Origin: Trema orientale | Taxonomy: Eukaryota > Streptophyta > Magnoliopsida > Rosales > Cannabaceae | Assembly (NCBI GenBank): GCA_002914845.1 | Contig: JXTC01000252.1 | Span: 311,361 to 375,360 of the forward strand | Direction: 5' to 3' | Length of the DNA stretch: 64,000 nt | Shown here: positions 35,131-47,400 of the stretch, in pieces | Layout: the number at the start of each line of letters is the position of its first letter | Numbering within the stretch: position 1 is the stretch's first letter | Translations under genes and position numbers: made by a program | The notes under the pieces: generated by a model | The model's database searches: none | Told to the model about the DNA's origin: nothing | What the model saw: only the letters and a program-made list of their open reading frames with translations

Positions 35131-38119
35131 TTACAAGCTGGATGAGGAAAATACTCTCTCCACCAAAAGAGTTAGAAATAGAAACCCACCATATGAAATG
35201 CATATTCCGGCAAGCATAATCAACAGCATTGCCTGCAACGAGATGTATGGACTAAGAAAGAACACCACTGCAATAGAAGCACTCTGCCACACCTTGAGCT
35301 GTGCAAATGCTCCTTCCTGTTCCCCAATTGCAACAGTTTGTTATCATAGATTCAACTATAACTGGTTAAAGTATCAAGTGCAATCACAAGAGTTTACAGG
35401 AGAAATATTGTGAGCTATTGGATGGTAAAAAGAAAAAACATATGCTCAATCAGTACCGTGTCATGCTTAAAGAGTATCCCAATCAAAGCATTAAGCTGAG
35501 TATTAAGTACTCCATCACCAATGCCGAGAAGAGCTGCCATCAGAAGTGGGTATAAAATGCCAAGTACTCCACTAGTTATACTGCAGGATGACACGGTAAA
35601 ACAATCAAGTTGGAAAGTAAAAACTGATTCAAAAGCAACAGGTTCATCAATCAGACTAACAAACTAAACAACAGCGCATGAACATGGTAATAACCTGTAT
35701 TTAAGGAGAAGCCAGAGGAATATAACAGCCTGAGCAAAAATACCACCCGATACTATAAGAGTGATGGACTTGAGACCAGAGGTAAGTCGACCAGCAGCCA
35801 GCGAACACTGAGACAATATTCCAACATAATTTGTTGTTCGATACAATATATCATATACATAAAACCATTGGATGAGAGAATTTTTTTAACTTCCTATTAT
35901 TTAACAGCATATGTTAATCACGTGCATCCAATATGAATAAAATTTCGTTTGTGCTCTGAAAATGTCCATCATTGACAAGAAGGTGATGAGAAAAAACAAT
36001 GAGACAACAGCAAGAAAAGAAACTTTCTTCTCCTACAAGAGGGCTTATGAGCAATTTTTTTAATATATATATATATATATCTGAACTTTCATTTTTCAGT
36101 CTAACAAGAATAAATTAAGTAGTCTGGTTGTGGAGTTTCCTTTGACTTTGTTTTGAGGACTTGTCATCCACATGAGACATACATTTGTTTTATTTTTAAT
36201 TTTTATTTTTAATTACTGAAATCCTATGTTTCCTATAAATAAATAAATATTAAGATTGACATTCTCCAAGCGAATTGGGCATGTACACAAGTAAAATCAA
36301 CCAAAGTACCACTTCCAGTCAGTGTTAAAAGCTGCTTGCTTCTGCATACTTACTATTGCATCACAAGCCCCATAAACCGCCATCGAACCACCAACACCAG
36401 ACACACCCAGTGCGGGGGTTACAATATACTTGGTGAATTCAGCCCTACAAATCAAAAGACATATTCCTTGATCAGAAAAGCAATTTTGAAAGATGAATTT
36501 GAAAAAAGAAAAAGAAAAAAAGAGGACAATAATAAAAGAAGTGAAGAACACTGGTTTTGTTACAAGAAAGTAGACAGACAGTAAGGATTAATCAATGCTC
36601 ACCACACAAATGCCTGTTGTAGTCCTGAGTATGCAATAAGAGGAATAATCAATAGCATCCGCACATTTAACAAGGGAGTGATAACTGACTTCAACAGAGA
36701 TATCAAGGAAGCATACAAGGTAGCAGAAGAAGAGTCGGGGCCATCCTCGCCTTTAGCATCCCGATTTTGTAGGAAGCACATAAGTAGAGTACCCAAGGTC
36801 ATACTGCAAAGAAACACAATGTATAGTAAAGTTGTGCCGCTTGTAGTTCCATCCTGCAGTGACATGAAATAATCCAAATGAATGATTACCTGAAATAAAC
36901 TTGAAGACAGATCAAGGGTAAAACTTTTGCATGTGTGCCTCTAGGTTGTGTCGCATAATCTTGTATTATTTGAACTTAACAGATCAATTATGTGAAAGAT
37001 GTGTTTGTTTGTTGCACAAAGACAAGTTAAAACACTATGGTCTGCCTACTGGTACTAGCAAAGCTACTCAACGAATAAATGAACCAGGTGAAAGGATAAG
37101 CAACTCAAGGGGAGTGTCCAAATTAAGCGAAAAGAGATGCAGTACAATCGAAAAGGAAAACATACGGTTCCATCTCTGAGGAGGGCAAGCGAGATGAGAT
37201 TTCCAACGAACTGCAAATTGACAATAGAAAAGAAAATATGCATTAAAGCAATAAAAAAAGGGAAAGGAAACCATAATAAAGAAAAGAAGGAGAAGGAGAA
37301 GATAGAGAGAGAGAGAGAGAGAGAAAAAGACCTGGTGACAGGCAAACATTCCCCAAAAGACACCATTAAAGTTACCAATAACTGTTCCTTCATGTAACTT
37401 GTGGTGTCTTGCATAATTGCGAGCAGTAGAAGTTAGATAGGTGCCCTGAAATGAAAATGAAATTGAAATTGAAATTGGGAGGGTTTTGGATGGATCATAT
37501 TCACATTCATATTCTTGCTCATACACAACAAATAACTAAGAGGCTATTGTATATATGAAGGTAAATCATTAAAGAAATACCTCGCCAACCCATATGATAG
37601 AAGCAGCAAAACCAAGGTACAAAGAAGCAGGAACCATAGTAAACCTACAAAATCATAAATCATAAATTAAAATTAGTAGGGTTAGCAGAGCAGAGCATTG
37701 CATTGATTAGCAAATAAATATACATACATACATACATACCATGTTGGTTTTAGATTAGCGGCCACGAATAACCAATAACCAGTAGTCCCAAGAACCAAAG
37801 CATACTTAGAGCCGAGAAAGCGAACAACAATGGAAGCAAGGAGAGAGAAAAAAGTGAAAGAAGTGTACAAAATGCCCAAAGAAGTGGTACCCAGATCATG
37901 CTCCGTGTTCACGCTACTCTCCAAGTTCTGAGCGGCGCCATAAGCCAGAAAGATGAACAAGAAGGCAGAGCTCAGAATGTAGACATCTCTTGTGTAATTC
38001 GACCTTTTAATCGACGACAATTCATCCACATTCACAACCAGCGGCGCACTATCACCACCATCACTTTCATCTTCTACATCCACATGATGATGATCATGAT
38101 GATGATCTTGAGGTTCCAT
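35131..38119 (-). CDS. UNC93-like membrane transporter (MFS fold)
   Basis: Polytopic protein of the UNC-93 branch of the major facilitator superfamily. In animals members regulate K+ channels or traffic receptors; in plants they are poorly characterised. Nine exons on the - strand: 38119-37740, 37644-37581, 37445-37332, 37210-37166, 36853-36603, 36444-36354, 35807-35695, 35580-35457 and 35316-35131 (stop TAA). Phases chain without error to 455 aa, the normal length for plant members. The N-terminus is cytosolic, His/Asp-rich (MEPQDHHHDHHHVDVEDE). Family blocks follow: FLFIFLAYGAAQNLESSVN, TSLGILYTSFTFFSL, VGNLISL, a polar loop RDAKGEDGPDSSS, QQAFVWAEFTKYIVTP, CSLAAGRLTSGLKSIT, GIGDGVLNTQLNALIGILF, EGAFAQLKVWQS and a hydrophobic C-terminus. 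No truncation or missing block was seen. Confidence 0.94.
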
Positions 38120-38625
38120 CAGAATCTTTAGGGTTTCAAATCAAATCAAAATCAATTTACATTTACAGGCTACACGCAGCTACAGCTAATTTAATTTAAT
38201 TTAAATTAAAACAACCCTCCTACAAAGCCAAAGCGACAAAGCCAAAGCCAAAGCCGGCATACAACTATGAACACCAATTCCAATTATTTAGTCAACGAAG
38301 CAGCAGGCAAACAGACAGAGCCTAAAAATAAGTTAAACAAAAGATTCTGAATTTCGTTTCTTCCATTTGTATAATACAATATTTATTAAATAAAAAAGAT
38401 TCAAACCAAACCAACATAATAATATCCATTAATAAGACAAACTTAATGACAAATTCACACCACTAATTTCCTATTTCACTATTTATTACTCAAAACAAAT
38501 AATTCATTTCCCCCACTCACACGCTTCATTTGTTTTTTCTTTTTTCGATTTGCACTTTTAAATTTTCTAGTATTTACTTTTGAGAAATTCTACTGTAGAA
38601 AGGGTAAAATTTATCTTAAAATTTT

Positions 38626-39471
38626 TCGAAAAATTCTAGTGCAGAGGGACAAAATCCCTCCTACTTGTAGGCCCCTACTTTTTCAAGCATCCGATTAAAT
38701 AAAAGTGATTAGATGATCAAAGCTTATGCAATAAAAGGTGTACCCTAACACATGTAATTTCGTTCTACTTATCTTGATCCTACATTTGTTCAGTTTGGAA
38801 AAAAAAAAAAGAAAATTCTATCGATGGGTCAATTTTCAAATTTCTTCCAATATTGCAAATGAAAATTTTCAAAACTTTGATTTTTCTTTTCATCTGTTTG
38901 AATCATTTTGCAAATTATGATCTTCTAAAACTATTACAGATCACGAGCAAGATTGAGCAAACTAAATAGAAATAATAAAACACAAAATAAAGGAAACAGA
39001 TCGATAGAATTGGCCTTTTTATAAATTATGAACTGAAACAAATAAAGCCCATTATATGCAGAGGAGATTTGGGGCGTCGACTTCCTTTTTCTTTTTTTTT
39101 TTAATTTGCCAAGCTCATGTCAGCGATTAGTAGATCTTAAAGACCATAAACTGATTTCATTGAACTTCAGTCTATAATATTAGATTTGATATATATAATT
39201 TCAATCAATATCATAAGAATATCATGTAATTTCAAACTCTATAATTCTTGAAAATGCTTTTCCTTCTATAGTTGCTAGATCTTTTCTTTCCTTTTTTTTT
39301 TTTTCAAACTAAATAAAATTCAAGTTGTGGTTGGGGTTGAAGATGAGTATGCAATATCAGTGCTAAAGTACATATAGAATTTAATTATATCACCCGTTTG
39401 ATTTAATTCAATGCTCTAAAAGCTCTTCCTTCAGTAGGAGGAATTTTGCCCTTCCTACACTAGAATTTCTC
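38626..39471. mobile_element. Long-TIR element family, copy B
   Basis: Inverted arms of about 150-200 bp: left GAAAAATTCTAGTGCAG..., ATCCCTCCTACTTG; right, reverse-complemented, GAGAAATTCTAGTGTAGG..., AATTCCTCCTACTG. A 9-bp direct repeat TAAAATTTT flanks it (38617-38625 and 39472-39480), compatible with a Mutator-type insertion, though AT-only. Outside that, the words AATTTTCTAGTATTTACTT occur on both sides (about 38562 and 39476), pointing to an older nested or duplicated structure. Confidence 0.55.
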
Positions 39472-39571
39472 TAAAATTTTCTAGTATTTACTTGTTAGTT
39501 ATTACCTTACCCTATTATCGTCGTCTTTTTTCCTATTTTATACTCTAATTTAAAAATATTAATCTTTTCTA

Positions 39572-40605
39572 GTATAAGAGAGGTAAAATGCCTCTTATTT
39601 GTAGGAGTACTTTTTAGACTCTCAGATTAAATCAAAGGACAATATAATAGAAGCTTATGTATAACCTAGCGCACATGATTATACTATACTCATTTTCAAC
39701 CATGATTTACCTTTAAAAAAAGAAAGAATTGCAGCTCTGAACAAAGAAAACTTGGGGATTCAAAGAGACCAAAGAAGCATTTATTAAAAAAAAAAAAACG
39801 CCTAAAATGATTAAAATAGAAAACACCAGTAATCAAACAATATTAATTAATTTTCTGATTTAAAAATATGTAGGCTAGAGTTTGAAACAAACATCCAAAT
39901 ACACACATCCTAATACACGTAGGCTTTAATATATCATCCGTTTCTAGATGAAATCTTTTGAAAAATAGGACTATTTTCTAATTAAAATTTATTAATTTGA
40001 TCTGCTTATGTTTTCTTATAAAAAATAGGTTTTCTTTTAATTTTTCTTTAAAATAATTTCACTAATTTAGTTTTTGATCAAGTAGTTTTCGTTTGAAACA
40101 AACAAACAAAAATATTGACATTTTTTTTTATTTCATATATTTATGTGTTTCTTTCCTAGTTATACCTTGAAAGCGTAAGCTTATCTCAGTTCAATTCAAA
40201 GAAATCGTTTGCACCACTCTTTTTTTTTTTTTTTTTTTCAAGAAAATAGTGTATTAAATTCGTGAGATTCACGGACTTCTTCTTCTTCTTTTTCTTCATT
40301 TTAGTTTATGGCTTTCGTCGTAATCATCATACTTCCAGAAATTAAATCAGAAAATTACTTGATTAAAATTGTTTTGATTCCATGTCTTTTCTGTTTCTAA
40401 ATTCTTCTTTGGTTTCTTTGAATCCCTAATTTTTCTATATCTAGAGTTCTAGTTTTTTTTTTCCCCACTATTATTAAAACCTGAGTCATGTACGCTAAGT
40501 TTGACATAAACTTTTATTATATCGTCCTTTTGATTTAATCTATGAGTCTGAAAAATGCTCCTACATATAGGAGGGATTTTACCCCCTTGCACTAGAACTT
40601 CCCTC
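39572..40605. mobile_element. Long-TIR element family, copy C
   Basis: Left arm TTTTCTAGTATAAGAGAGG then GCCTCTTATTTGTAGGAG and AGATTAAATCAAAGGACAAT; right arm, reverse-complemented, GTTCTAGTGCAAGGGG, ATCCCTCCTATATGTAGGAG and AGATTAAATCAAAAGGACGAT. It lies about 100 bp from copy B in the same intergenic region. Target duplication not resolved. Confidence 0.55.
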
Positions 40606-41454
40606 TTTATTATTAACAGTTATTATAAAACTTGGAGGTGCGAAGAGGTAACAAAGAATGGCAACAAAGCTACCCAAAGTTATGNTATGAAAAATCATTC
40701 GTTTAAATCCCAGAGAGTACAATCATCAAAACAGAGAATATATATGTATGTAGATATAAGAAGAAGATAATAAAATCGTAGCTTCAATTTTGTTCTGTAC
40801 ATTTTCAATCTTAGGAAACGGAAAATGAGACCACAATAATATTCCAAACCGGAAACAGGCAAATCGACTGGCATTACCATGAGTCAATGTGGATGTTGTA
40901 TTGAAGAGGAAAAATGAGTTTCTCATCCTAACAGAAGAAAAGTACAGCTGAGCCGACAACAGCAAATGGACATTAATAAAAACAAACTGATATAAAAATG
41001 GAAAGAGAACCACCTCTTATTAGTACATGACCACTAGTTTAACAAGATAAGCATGTCGTGGAGAAAATGCAAACTAGGATACGCTTCGAAGAACCTCAAA
41101 TATCTCCACAACGCTCCAAACGCCTTCCCTTCAAAAATAAAAAATAAATAAAAAAACAAAAAGAACAGAACCCACCAGATGGCCCTACCAAGCATTTCAC
41201 TTCCCTGCTTAGCTGTAGATAATAGAGATCACCCCATTCTACATCACTACCTATCTCCTATTTTCTACAGAAACACTACGCTTGCATCAAAGTACAAACC
41301 TGTGTGTGCCTCCTGGTTTTTACAGCCTCTTGTGGATATTTTATCACCCCACAACGGTTTGTCTCGGATTCTCTTGCTGTAAAAAGAAATAGCATACATC
41401 AAATAACCACATCTTTGCACAGTCCAAAACTCGAATTCTTTTATGCCCCATTAT

Positions 41455-44400
41455 TTACCCAAGCAGATCTCTAAACAAATTTGGATTCTGACTCGATGGG
41501 GTAACCCCCAGCTGTCTTACAAGGGCATCCCTTTCTAAGGAATCTTTCACATTTGGACCCTTGCTAATTTGTGTGGGATATGCAACCGTAGCCCCGCCTT
41601 GATCAGTCAAGGTAGTATTCAAGAATTCAGAAGTAACATCAAAACCCATACTGCTACTCTGGCCACTTACAGGTGTATCTGCATATAATCCCATTAAATC
41701 AGGTGCTTTTGAGACACCATCCGCACCATGATTTACACTTGAAGTAACTAGGTTTGGATCAAGAAGTCCTTCTAACTGCCCGAATGGATCAATAGACAAA
41801 GGAGCACTTGTAACAGTTGGTTCACTTAAGTCGAGCAGATCAGGAGCTTGATAATTTGTCCTGTCCATGGCACCTTCAGTGCTTACTGTGGCCACTTTTG
41901 GCACCTGAGACTTCTGTGTGGCATGGCTACTACTGGTTTTAACCACCTTATGGTTTGCAGGAGATGGCTTTCTCTCAGTTTTTAACGCACCACCAAATAA
42001 TGAAGCAGCAAGCTTCTGCTTTTCCGGGGAAATTTCAACTGGTGACTTTCTTGAGTCATAAGTTTCTTGGGCTTTTGAACTTACAGTGCTAGCAACGGTT
42101 TGTGCAACCCCATTCGTTGTTTTCTGGGAAGTAGAATCAGAGGATGATGATGCAGAAGATGTGGAATATGTTGGCCTGCCCCATTTTTTTTGAACACCAT
42201 CAAGCCGTAACTTAAGCTCAGATGGTCCTCCATCTAAGACACCAGATGGAACTGATGCCACCTGGTGAGTCTCCCTAGGATATGATGGCTCAGGTACTGG
42301 AACAAGTTCAGCTGAAGAGGTAAAAGAAGCAACTGTGGATGGCACTGGTGGCTTTGGAAGCTCATATGCCTCAAATTTGAGACCATGGGCTGTCACTTCA
42401 TGCTGGTCTTGGCTTCTGAAGCTGCTGATATTTAGCGCTCCAGATCGCTCACTCTCAGGAATGTAGGGTTGAGCACCTTTTTCTATAGACTGCTGAACAT
42501 AATTGTTGAGGAAGGAAAGGTCTTTATCAATCTGCAAAAAGAATATAAGGATGTGTATGCATGTTACACTTTTAAAACTTCTACTTGAATATCAATGTAT
42601 CCCTCAAATTTTAATCTAAACCATGTGCCCCATGAGTTATGAGGCTATGAAATGACCCTTCTGTAGAGCAGCCGATGCCAGATAGTAGCAGAAATTAGAG
42701 GGGAAGGAAAAAGAGAGTGAAATTTAAGAGAGCAAAATTTACTGATAGTAATAATATTCATACATGCCTGCCATTTTACATGTTGCTACTTCATAAGCAA
42801 AATAAACTTGGAGCATGTAGGAGAATAAAAATATTGATAATAAGATAAATTCCAGGCTAGTCTATATTTCCTCCTATAATAGGTCTTAAGGTCATGCTTC
42901 TACTTTCCATCACTAACTTTTCCAATTATTGACTAAATTAATTTCACATGCATACGTTGCATCTAAACTTGACCATGGCAACTGGAGATGAAAACGTAAA
43001 GCCCCTCAGAATAGCAAACTAGCAACACCAACATTTTCAGAATAACAGATAAGAAAGACACATCCAGAAATTCATATAACTACCAATATTAAAACTCTTA
43101 AAATAAAATAATGTACAATAAGAATTTTGCAATGGTTATATGACCTCAATATCTTCACAACTTGCATCTGATGGTATGATACTCCCAACAGCACGAGCAT
43201 CTAAGCCAATGACAGCTTGCATTTCATATGCACGTTGCTGCAGATCTGTCGAGTGCGAAGCTGATAATTCTTCGACCAAAGATTGACACTACAAAAACAG
43301 TATATGAATTACTGCCTGGTAGTTTTCTTCTAGAAGGAGATTATGCTTCTATAAAAATTAATAACAAGATGTGACGTGAACATACATGTACAGTTCTATT
43401 TTTCCATAATCAATCCATTAGTAGCTACAAGGACAGATGAAAGCAAGCTAACATCTCAAGAACATAATTTATTATGCATTCCTCAAAAGTTATAAATTTC
43501 ATGGTCGTATAAAAGTATCAAACTTGAAGCAATATTTGAGAACATGAAGTGGTTTACACTTCTAAAGAAAGTTAATTGACATTAAATCTTGACAAAAAGT
43601 TCAAGTACTACAAGTCTACAACAAAATCTTGAGTCCTTGTCAGTGTGAATGTTTTTGATTCTTCCAAGAGATGTTATTACATATTAGAAGCTGCTATATC
43701 AATAGTTCAACTCGTGAGTCAGGATTAACACCATAGAACATGCAATGTAAGGAATACAACAACAAGGGAACGCCAAAATCCTTGTTGAATGTCTAAATAA
43801 TTACAATTGCACTTGGCACATACAAGAGTATTATAACTAGTTTGTGTCCACGCGTAACTTCTTAGAAAGAAAACAAGTCTACAGCGGTTCCCAATTCAGA
43901 AAACAATACTTATCATCACATATATACAATTATGTACATTTGCAAACAAACGATGAAACATCTAATATTAAGTGCTCAACAAAAACCAGGGCCGGTAACC
44001 CAACAATTGGTCAAAATAATCCAACTCTGGTAATTTGGATAAATTTCCTCACCTTTAATTTCTATCAAAGAAGCCAGATATTAGATATTCGGCTATTTTG
44101 AGCTCCATCATCCAATCATAAACAATAAATTTGTGGCCTCTAAATTCTTCAAACAAATAAAAATTTAAAAGAAGAGGATTGCGGTAGTGTCAATAATACA
44201 AACCTCAGGAAGCATATCCACCTTTCTCCCAGCTGCTATTTCAAATGCATATATTTTCATGATTGCTGTAATAGCATAAGCCTTTAAAGAAAACAATATT
44301 TTCAATATCAGTAACTACACAAAGAAAACAAATTATTTCTTAAAAATAATAATTAAAAAACAAACACATAAATCCACATAGAGATGCATACATAGAGCAA

Positions 44401-47400
44401 TGTGTGGATACACATGCACGTCTCACATAAACAAATAATACATATGTACAATAGAAACAGAGAAGGAAATGAAAACAGATAGAAATATATGCAATAGAGA
44501 TGCATACATAGAGCAATGTGTGGATACACATGCACGTCTCACATAAAAATAATACATATGTACAATAGAAACAGAGAAGGAAATGAAAACAGATAGAAAT
44601 ATATGCAACAGTTTTCTATGAATTCCTCCAGAAGCTGATCAATACTATTTGCTCTTCTAATAAAATCAGACCCATTGAGCAACTAGCCAACTACCACAAA
44701 GAAAGGAACGATCAATAAAATATATGCACTTCAGCAGTTATGCACGCCACTACTGACCAACAAAATATCAAAATCTTATAATTCCTGTTACCAAGTAATG
44801 AGTAGTTAGGGGATTTTAAGTAAGTCGCATAAAACCAGCCAACCCACAATTGATAGACCAAGAAAACATGTTCATGGAGTAGCCATGAAAGGTTGAATGA
44901 CCGAAGCACATTAGACTGCTGAGAAAAGATTTAAAGGAATGTTATTATTAAACATTAAACAAGTTCGAAGAATGCTAATCAGCTCAAATTCTCAATCTAA
45001 TAACATTTACTGCTGTGAGCAATTATTCCCAACAAAGGAAGCTCTGAATGTACATGCAGACCAGTATTTTCTTTTTTCCTCATCTAAGTTACAGACATAT
45101 GTTGGTAGTAAAGTGAAAAAAGTGCTAATCCTGCCTTTAAGTGTTCCACTTCTCCAACTAACAAAAGAGCCCAAACTTAGCAAAAATATGAAGAGTTGAA
45201 TGAAGGATACCTTAACAAATTCATCACTGGAATATGCTTCTGCAACATCACATAACTTTCCTGTGATATAGGAAGCTGGGTACTTCCCATCAGCAGTTCC
45301 ATATTCCCCCAAAACCCAACAAATGACCTACAATAAGAATCAAAATTTCAGATTATACACAGAAACACTTTTTCAGCATTGTATACATGCAGAAAACAAA
45401 ATGAAGAAACCTATATAAGTTAGAACATACCTGAAGAAAAACTGACGGCAGTTTGGGCTCTCCAAGAATATGTAAATACGACTGAACCTGCAAGATTACA
45501 AGCAAAAAAATTAATAAACAAATGCAAAAAATATGCCTTTTGATAAGATGGAAGACAGAAACGTGAAGCTAAACTAGGGAGTGACATTGTAGTGTTTAGT
45601 CACTGTAAATGCACTCCATTATTACAAGATTGTAGAAGGAAATGAAATTTGTGCAAAGTTTAATAGGGCTGTAGAAGGGATATTTACGGATGGGCCTATC
45701 AGCTGGAAGGGGGCTTTTAGTTTAGATTTTCAGGGTTACTCAGCAATGTGAGCAATGCCAAGGAAACTGCCAATTTAGTTGGACTTTTGGGATTATTTAT
45801 GGTGGAATGAGTTATTGTTTTGAAGGGGAATTAGTATGGCTTGATTATAGCTGGACTTAAATGAAAATTTTAAATGACCAATCAGAGGTCTTACACATCT
45901 AGTGTATGTTTCCTCAGCAAACACACAACAATTCCTAAGACAAAGAATTTTCCAACTTTGATCAAGGTCGCAATATAGAACACCAAGTGCATAATTACTA
46001 TTCAAGCCAAAAAAAAAAAAAGAGGATATTATGGCAAGAAATTATTCGCAATCTTGTTTTCAGCATATCCATGAGAATAATGACGTAAGAAGGTATAAGA
46101 ACAATGACATTAAGACTTTAAAATTCAGACCATGATACCCAGATTTCCTCAGTTTTACGCCTTAGAAAGGGTTGCCTCACATGATACAAAGAGCAAGACA
46201 GCAGGAAATTTCTCAAACTTGTTCTCAGTAAAGCCATATACATAGGCACCCCACGACTTGAATCCAAAAAAATGAAAAATGAAAAATAAAAACATAACGA
46301 CATAAAACCTTCAAAAACCAAACCAACATTAAAAAAAGCGTGATTCTACCAATGATTCACTAATATGAAGCATCTTAAAGCAGGATCTAACAGTAATCAA
46401 AATATCCCAAGGAGGACGCCAACGAAACCCTTCTTCAAAATTAAACAAGATTCTCAAAATGTGATATTAGAGCTTGCTTTACCATAATCTTCTAGCTGCA
46501 ATCAAAGACAGTAATAGTAATCCTTCTTTCCCCAATAGAGAGGAGGAAACTTATAGTTGTACTGCATCTGTATCTCTATGGCAAAATGCAACAAAGTTGG
46601 ATGTACAAATTTGGAATCTTTTTTTTTTTTTTTTTCGGGTGGGGGATTAATAAGGGCACAAACCTTAGCTACCTAGAAATTATTATGTAAACCAACTGAA
46701 TATCATTTCAGATAGAATGGCATAGCAAGCTTTAAAATTCAACCATTCGCCAAGGCTTCTCAGCTTGTTTATTTCATGCTACAGCCTATACTCATAATCT
46801 GATGCATTAATGACTTGACGAGAAAAAAAATATTACTGATGCCCTCCAAAACTGCCATCGAACCATGAAAGATGAACAAAAGCCAACATTCCAACTAGTA
46901 TCAAGAGAACCAAAATTCTTTCTGGAAAATAAGAAGCTACTCTTGCAGAAAGTAAAAATTCTATCTAAAAAATACGGGTAATATCTTCACTGTCAAGTTA
47001 CAAGCAACTCCATTTAGGTGATTCCAATGGAATAATGCATTAGCCACATTTTGAGGACAATAGAAAGTATATAGTAGCTTTAGCTATTCAGCATCATGCA
47101 TATCAGCATATGGAATGTCATACTGATTTTAAGTTTAACCTTTTTATAGTAAGAGATGTGAAAAATGACTTTATTGATGTTGAGAAATCTAATAATATAC
47201 ACAGATAGGAAAATAGGAAGTGAAATGTGAAAATTACATACAGCAGATGATCTCAGCTGAGTATCTGCAGTTTCATCATCCTCTCCAAAGCCCTCAGCAA
47301 TCAACCTCATCAAGTTATGTGCCACCTTCACATTCACAAGATCTCCAGCATGCTCAAAGACTTTATTCATCGTCTGTGGGGCAAATAACAAGCACGCAGG

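Larger units (their letters stand above)
38120..41454. other. Intergenic spacer UNC93-like / AP-4 epsilon, two TIR elements
   Basis: The first few hundred bases should hold the UNC93-like promoter. Long-TIR copies B (38626-39471) and C (about 39572-40605) occupy most of the rest. Positions 41180-41454 probably include the AP-4 epsilon 3' UTR. An N occurs at 40685. No coding frame could be supported. Confidence 0.65.
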
